The notes under the pieces: generated by a model | Seen by the model: only the letters and a program-made list of their open reading frames with translations | Databases searched by the model: none | Told to the model about the DNA's origin: nothing | Source: Parvularcula sp039818345 | GTDB lineage: Bacteria > Pseudomonadota > Alphaproteobacteria > Caulobacterales > Parvularculaceae | DNA length: 64,000 nt | Assembly (NCBI GenBank): GCA_039818345.1 | Contig: JBCBUC010000021.1 | Coordinates: 1-64,000 of the forward strand | Reading direction: 5' to 3' | Position numbers and translations under genes: made by a program | Part shown: positions 60,180-64,000 of the stretch, piece by piece | Layout of the letters: every line of letters starts with the position of its first letter | Position numbering within the stretch: the first letter of the stretch is position 1

Positions 60180-61681
60180 CTACGGATGGCTTTGATAGTC
60201 TGCAGCCTGCCTTTACGACGTTTAAAGCAGGGTTTGACGCCGGTGAGCCCCAACTTCTCTATCGCCGGTTCGTCGGTGACCTCGAAACACCGTTATCGGC
60301 CTATCTGAAGCTGACGGCTGACGCCAAGGGATCCTTTCTGCTTGAATCCGTTGAGGGCGGTGAGCAACTCGGCCGTTATTCAACCATCGGGCTTGATCCT
60401 GATCTTATTTGGCAGTGCAAGGACGGAATTTCTCGGCTGTTAACGCCGGATGGCGGTCTTTTGAGAGAGGGCGATGAGGCTCTCGCGGCCTTGCGGGATC
60501 TTGTCACCAAAGCACAAGTCAAGATGACGGCGAGCCTGGAGCAAGACTTGCCGCCCATGGCGTCGGGCCTTTTTGGCTATTTCGCCTATGATTTCATTCG
60601 GTATGTGGAGCATTTGCCGGACCGGCCTGACGATCACCTTGAGCTTCCGGATGCGTATCTCGTCCGTCCTCGCGTGATGGCGACCTTTGACAGTGTTAAA
60701 CGGGAGGTGGTTCTTGTGACCACCGCGCGCCCAGAGAATGGGCAGACCGCCGATGCTGCGTATGCTGAAGCGGATGAGCGTCTGCATGCGCTGATCGAAC
60801 GTTTGCGCGAGCCGCTCAACGTTGCTGTGTCGCCTGCAACTCCAGCGCCTGTCTTTGAGTCCAACATGGCGAGCCAAGAATATCTTGGGGCGGTGGAGCA
60901 GGCCAAGGAGTACATTCGCGCGGGCGATATTTTTCAGGTGGTGCTGAGCCAGCGCTACAGCAGTGCTTATGAAGGACAGGCGCTCGACGCCTATCGACAG
61001 TTGCGGCGGATCAATCCTTCGCCGTTTCTCTTTTACCTCAATTTCGAACCGGCCACGTTTCTTGGCGCCAGCCCTGAAATATTGGTGCGTGTCCGGAATG
61101 GGGATGTCACCATACGACCGATCGCAGGCACGAGGCCACGCGGCGCCACGCCTGAAGAGGATGCAGCGCTTGAAAAAGAGCTGCTGGCTGATGAAAAAGA
61201 GCGGGCTGAGCATCTGATGCTGCTTGATTTGGGCAGGAATGATGTCGGGCGCAGTGCTGAACCAGGAACAGTAGAGCCCACCGCAACGTTCACCGTGGAA
61301 CGGTTTAGCCACGTGATGCACATCACCTCCAATGTGGTGGGGCGCCTTAAGCAAGGTCTCACGCCGCTTGATGCGATGCTCAATGGCTTTCCTGCAGGCA
61401 CGCTGACCGGTGCGCCAAAGATCCGTGCGATGGAAATCATCGACGAGCTCGAAGTGTCCGCCCGCGGCGTTTATGGCGGGGCGATCGGCTATTTCGGAGC
61501 GGATGGTGAATTTGATAGTTGCATCGGCCTTCGCATGGCTGTGGTGAAAGATGGTCAAGCGCATATCCAAGCAGGTGCTGGGATCGTCTACGATAGTGAT
61601 CCGCAGGCAGAGCTTGCTGAATGCGAGGCGAAAAGCCGTGCCATCAAAGAAGCTTTCATCAGAGCTTCGCGCGGTGGTTAG
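60176..61681 (+). CDS. trpE: anthranilate synthase component I
   Basis: Makes anthranilate from chorismate with TrpG. The 501 residues include the N-terminal tryptophan-sensing domain, with the LLESVEGGEQLGRYS element (about 45-60) for feedback, then the chorismate-binding domain with IRPIAGTRPRG (about 318-328) and FPAGTLTGAPK (about 404-414). GTG 60176 overlaps the ppiD stop. trpG would normally follow, but here begins 1.9 kb on. Confidence 0.96.
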   Translation: MTTDGFDSLQPAFTTFKAGFDAGEPQLLYRRFVGDLETPLSAYLKLTADAKGSFLLESVEGGEQLGRYSTIGLDPDLIWQCKDGISRLLTPDGGLLREGDEALAALRDLVTKAQVKMTASLEQDLPPMASGLFGYFAYDFIRYVEHLPDRPDDHLELPDAYLVRPRVMATFDSVKREVVLVTTARPENGQTADAAYAEADERLHALIERLREPLNVAVSPATPAPVFESNMASQEYLGAVEQAKEYIRAGDIFQVVLSQRYSSAYEGQALDAYRQLRRINPSPFLFYLNFEPATFLGASPEILVRVRNGDVTIRPIAGTRPRGATPEEDAALEKELLADEKERAEHLMLLDLGRNDVGRSAEPGTVEPTATFTVERFSHVMHITSNVVGRLKQGLTPLDAMLNGFPAGTLTGAPKIRAMEIIDELEVSARGVYGGAIGYFGADGEFDSCIGLRMAVVKDGQAHIQAGAGIVYDSDPQAELAECEAKSRAIKEAFIRASRGG

Positions 61682-61750
61682 GATCGAATTCGCACGCCTC
61701 TATTTTTCTGTTGAACGCTGGTTGCCACCACTTTCCGTCAGCGGATCACG

Positions 61751-61859
61751 CTAGAGCATTTTTCAGTGATCCTCGAGCCACTGAAAAATGCTCTAGGTCT
61801 TTGATTTGTCGCGTTTTCGAACCGCCAAACCGGCTCCACTTTGGCTGAAAACGCTCTAG
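61751..61859. repeat. alphaproteobacterial palindromic intergenic repeat
   Basis: First unit: CTAGAGCATTTTTCAGTG (61751-61768), ten-base loop, exact reverse complement at 61779-61796. Second unit: GCGTTTTC at 61811-61818 paired with GAAAACGC at 61847-61854, with CCAAA and TTTGG inside, closing on TCTAG (61855-61859). The second unit has the sequence style (CTAGAGCGTTTTCAGCC in reverse) of repeats dispersed through many alphaproteobacterial genomes. It may stop transcription from trpE as a strong hairpin. Confidence 0.82.
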
Positions 61860-62563
61860 AGACTCCAAAACAGCGTGAGCGAGATGTTATGGTTGGTCTG
61901 TTCATCCGTACCGGGTGTGTCGAGCACGTTGTTGAGGTAGCCGCCCTCAAGGCGTGCGCGATCACCAAGGTGCCAGGCGCCGCCGACAAAGAGGCGGTTC
62001 TGGTTAAAGCCCTCCCGCTGCCCCCAATCTGCTTCGTTGAGATTGACGAACAGCTCGTCCCACACGACCAGGGAAAAATCGGTGCTATCGATCCTTTTTC
62101 CCCATCTGATGAACTGCCGAAACCGCCAGCCTGTGTCGTCGCCGGTTTCGCGAAAGCGTTGCTCAAGCCGTGACCTGCCTGACATCGAACCACCAAGAAC
62201 GGAGGGAATGGCGAAGGTCGCCTGTTGCCACGCGCGGTCTTCCGTCACGTCGGGGATGGCGTCTTGGCGGGAGACGACCCGCGCATAGCCCGCCCAAAGA
62301 TCGATCTTGTCATGGGCCCGCCAGCCAAGTGCGGGACGAACGATGGTGACACGAAGTTCGGATGCATCGTCGCGAAAGCGCGCGTGACCATCGAACCAAA
62401 CAAGAAGGCGGCTATCATCTTGGATAGGTCCAGCAATCGCGATGGCGTTCCATGACTGCACATCGCTTTCTACGTCCTGCGCGACGGCTTGGGTCGAGGC
62501 TAGCATGAAAACCAATGCGCTAATGCATGCCAAGCCCCTAAACACCACGATCACAATCCCCAT
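61856..62563 (-). CDS. DUF2490 family exported protein
   Basis: A 235-residue protein with a signal peptide (1-28, ending AVAQ) and beta-barrel-like strands: DSRLLVWFDGHARFRD, IVRPALGWRA, RSRLEQRFRETG and WDELFVNLNE match the DUF2490 pattern of predicted outer-membrane proteins. The C-terminal Leu after SLTLFWS is barrel-like. Its stop codon TAG comes from the end of the palindromic repeat at 61751-61859. Function unknown. Confidence 0.84.
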   Translation of the reverse strand: MGIVIVVFRGLACISALVFMLASTQAVAQDVESDVQSWNAIAIAGPIQDDSRLLVWFDGHARFRDDASELRVTIVRPALGWRAHDKIDLWAGYARVVSRQDAIPDVTEDRAWQQATFAIPSVLGGSMSGRSRLEQRFRETGDDTGWRFRQFIRWGKRIDSTDFSLVVWDELFVNLNEADWGQREGFNQNRLFVGGAWHLGDRARLEGGYLNNVLDTPGTDEQTNHNISLTLFWSL

Positions 62564-62690
62564 TGCTTAACTTTGAGAGGAAGATAGCGGTCCTTGTGGC
62601 CATGACCAGTTTGGGGTCTCGCTAACCGCGTGAAAGGTCGAATACAGAACAAAAAGGCACGCTTGGATGACCGTCTTTGGACTTCGGGCT

Positions 62691-63461
62691 TTAAAAGCGA
62701 AGGCTTGTTCCCTGCCGGCTGGCGGCTTTTTCCGATTTCGGCACCATGGCGCTCACGGTCACCAGCTTGACGCTCTTGGCCTCGTCAGACTTTAGCCAGC
62801 TTTCAAGGGCCGCGAGCGTCATGGGGTAGGGGTGACCGATGATGATGGCGCTGCCGTCACGCTTTGCGATCTGGGCACCCAGTCGCAGCTGCCGAAGAGC
62901 TTCGCGCTTGCCTCCGCGGCCCGCGTCTCCATCGATAAAGTGGGCGTTTTCGACCACGCGGGCGCCGACCATGGGCGCGATATCGGCTGACACGGAACGC
63001 GTTGTGGTGCGGCTATCGAGAAAGAAGAGGTCCTGCTCCTGCAAGATGCCCAGCACGGAGCGCATCGCTTGGCGATCGGCGGTAACGCGGCTGCCCATGT
63101 GATTGTTGACGCCGTCATAGCCGGTCAGCTTAGCGAGGTTGCTGCGCATTTGGCGCTTAATCGATGCGTCGGAGCCAGGGGTCACCTGATCAGGCCCCGC
63201 GTTCAACGTGCCATAGGGCTGCATCGGAAGATGCAGCAGCACCTCGTGCTGACCCGCGGCCAAATCGAGCATCTCTTGGGCGTCCTTGCCGTAAGGCAGA
63301 AACGACAGGGTGAGCGGGGCCTCAATCGCCATCACCTTGTGAAAGCGCTGCCAATCAAGGCCAAGATCATCAATCACGATGGCGAGTTGCGCACGCTCGT
63401 CAAACCGAGGCGTTAGTCTAGCCGGAGCATCGACGGTCGGGGCTTTCAGATCCCCGGCCAT
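62691..63461 (-). CDS. divergent polysaccharide deacetylase (YibQ type)
   Basis: A 256-residue NodB-like family with IVIDDLGLDW near residue 29, LLHLPMQPYG (about 75), NNHMGSR (about 117-123, metal His), SRTTTRSV and IIIGHPYPMT (about 203). Probably periplasmic: reading on upstream in frame gives a signal-like stretch (RLILLAALWCSAA) up to a CTG at 63542 with AAGGAG eight bases before it. ATG 63461 is the first standard start but has no ribosome binding site. Divergent from trpG. Confidence 0.86.
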   Translation of the reverse strand: MAGDLKAPTVDAPARLTPRFDERAQLAIVIDDLGLDWQRFHKVMAIEAPLTLSFLPYGKDAQEMLDLAAGQHEVLLHLPMQPYGTLNAGPDQVTPGSDASIKRQMRSNLAKLTGYDGVNNHMGSRVTADRQAMRSVLGILQEQDLFFLDSRTTTRSVSADIAPMVGARVVENAHFIDGDAGRGGKREALRQLRLGAQIAKRDGSAIIIGHPYPMTLAALESWLKSDEAKSVKLVTVSAMVPKSEKAASRQGTSLRF

Positions 63462-63557
63462 TGCAGCCGAGCACCACAGCGCGGCTAGCAGAATGAGCCG
63501 CGTTGCGCCCTTCGCTCCAAATGGTAAGCCGCTGTGCTCCAGAAGAATGGCTCCTTC

Positions 63558-64000
63558 ATGATCCTCGTCGTCGATAACTATGACAGCTTCACCTACAACC
63601 TGGTGCAGCTTCTTGCGCCCTTTGAGGAAGACATTCGGGTCATTCGCAACGATGCTATGTCGGCAGACGAAGCGATCGCGCTTCGGCCATCGGCCATCAT
63701 TCTGTCACCAGGGCCTTGTGACCCCGAACAGGCGGGCATCTGTCTGGACCTCGTCTCCCTCGCAAAAGACACGAGAATCCCTCTTTTCGGTGTTTGCCTT
63801 GGTCATCAAGCCATTGCCCAGGCGCACGGTGCCACGATTATCCGCGCCGGTGTCCCGATGCATGGCAAGGTGAGCCGTGTCGCGGTGACATCGGACTCGA
63901 TTTTTGCTGGTCTCGGCAGCGCTTTCACATCAACGCGTTATCACAGCCTCTCGGTGGAACGCGCTGATCTTCCCGAAGAGATTGAGGTAATCGCCACAGC
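63558..64000 (+). CDS. trpG: anthranilate synthase glutamine amidotransferase, cut by window end
   Basis: Class I glutamine amidotransferase that feeds ammonia to TrpE. ATG 63558 starts ILVVDNYDSFTYNLVQLL, the textbook N-terminus; SPGPCDPEQAG is the oxyanion region (about 52-62) and FGVCLGHQAIA (about 77-87) holds the nucleophile cysteine. RYHSL follows. About 147 residues are in the window; the His-Glu pair of the triad lies beyond. The neighbour trpE supports TrpG over PabA, though one protein may serve both. Confidence 0.93.
   Translation, partial: MILVVDNYDSFTYNLVQLLAPFEEDIRVIRNDAMSADEAIALRPSAIILSPGPCDPEQAGICLDLVSLAKDTRIPLFGVCLGHQAIAQAHGATIIRAGVPMHGKVSRVAVTSDSIFAGLGSAFTSTRYHSLSVERADLPEEIEVIAT

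Noticed and set aside
60440..61570. Long minus-strand frame of 376 codons opposite trpE
   Set aside because: It is antisense to a fully convincing trpE, has no ribosome binding site or family pattern, and arises from codon bias.

Overview
The window looks like a piece of an alphaproteobacterial chromosome. The clues are an Rrf2-led SUF operon with SufS, SufT and SufA at its end, the ppiD-trpE overlap next to tpiA and secG, hfq-hflX behind trkAH, an FtsZ with an alphaproteobacterial C-terminal peptide, a 2-methylcitrate cycle, and a palindromic intergenic repeat of the type scattered in alphaproteobacterial genomes. A marine Parvularcula-like lineage would fit, but that is inference from gene content only.

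Positions 1 to about 10256 are an accessory region: the right-hand part of an integrated mobile element. It ends at a tRNA-Ala(TGC) gene (10257-10332, minus) whose 3' half is read through by a large serine recombinase (8720-10321). Inside lie a Tn3-type resolvase (1451-2050), a protein joining a DnaA domain IV-like helix-turn-helix to a ribbon-helix-helix domain (3494-4117), small membrane proteins (5238-5531 and 5564-5695), a VirD4/TraG-type coupling protein with an altered Walker A (5774-7414), and chains of small genes whose start and stop codons overlap. No relaxase and no second copy of the tRNA 3' end is visible, so the other end of the element is probably left of position 1.

From 10333 on the sequence is mostly core chromosome. 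10-20 kb carries an ABC exporter with a deacetylase lipoprotein, fumC, a RusA-like nuclease, a glutathione transferase, a PhoH ATPase, cytochrome b561 and a YceI protein. 21.2-29.4 kb is one tightly packed 12-gene SUF iron-sulfur operon: an IscR-like regulator, an IscS/NifS-type desulfurase, sufB, sufC, sufD, sufS, sufT and sufA, with four extra small genes (DUF1330, cupin, a two-helix membrane protein, a Cys-rich protein). 29.4-33.3 kb is a patchwork with an AT-rich sulfotransferase bracketed by a MAPEG gene and a decayed copy of that gene's 5' end. Then come alaS, a fatty acid hydroxylase, and the propionate genes prpD, prpB and prpC interleaved with unrelated genes.

The right third has a stand-alone ftsZ, rpiA, gor, trkA, trkH, hfq, hflX, a membrane-anchored sulfatase, an LpxR-like outer-membrane deacylase, then secG, a hydrolase and tpiA facing ppiD-trpE. 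trpG starts at 63558 and runs off the window. It is separated from trpE by a palindromic repeat and two genes on the other strand.
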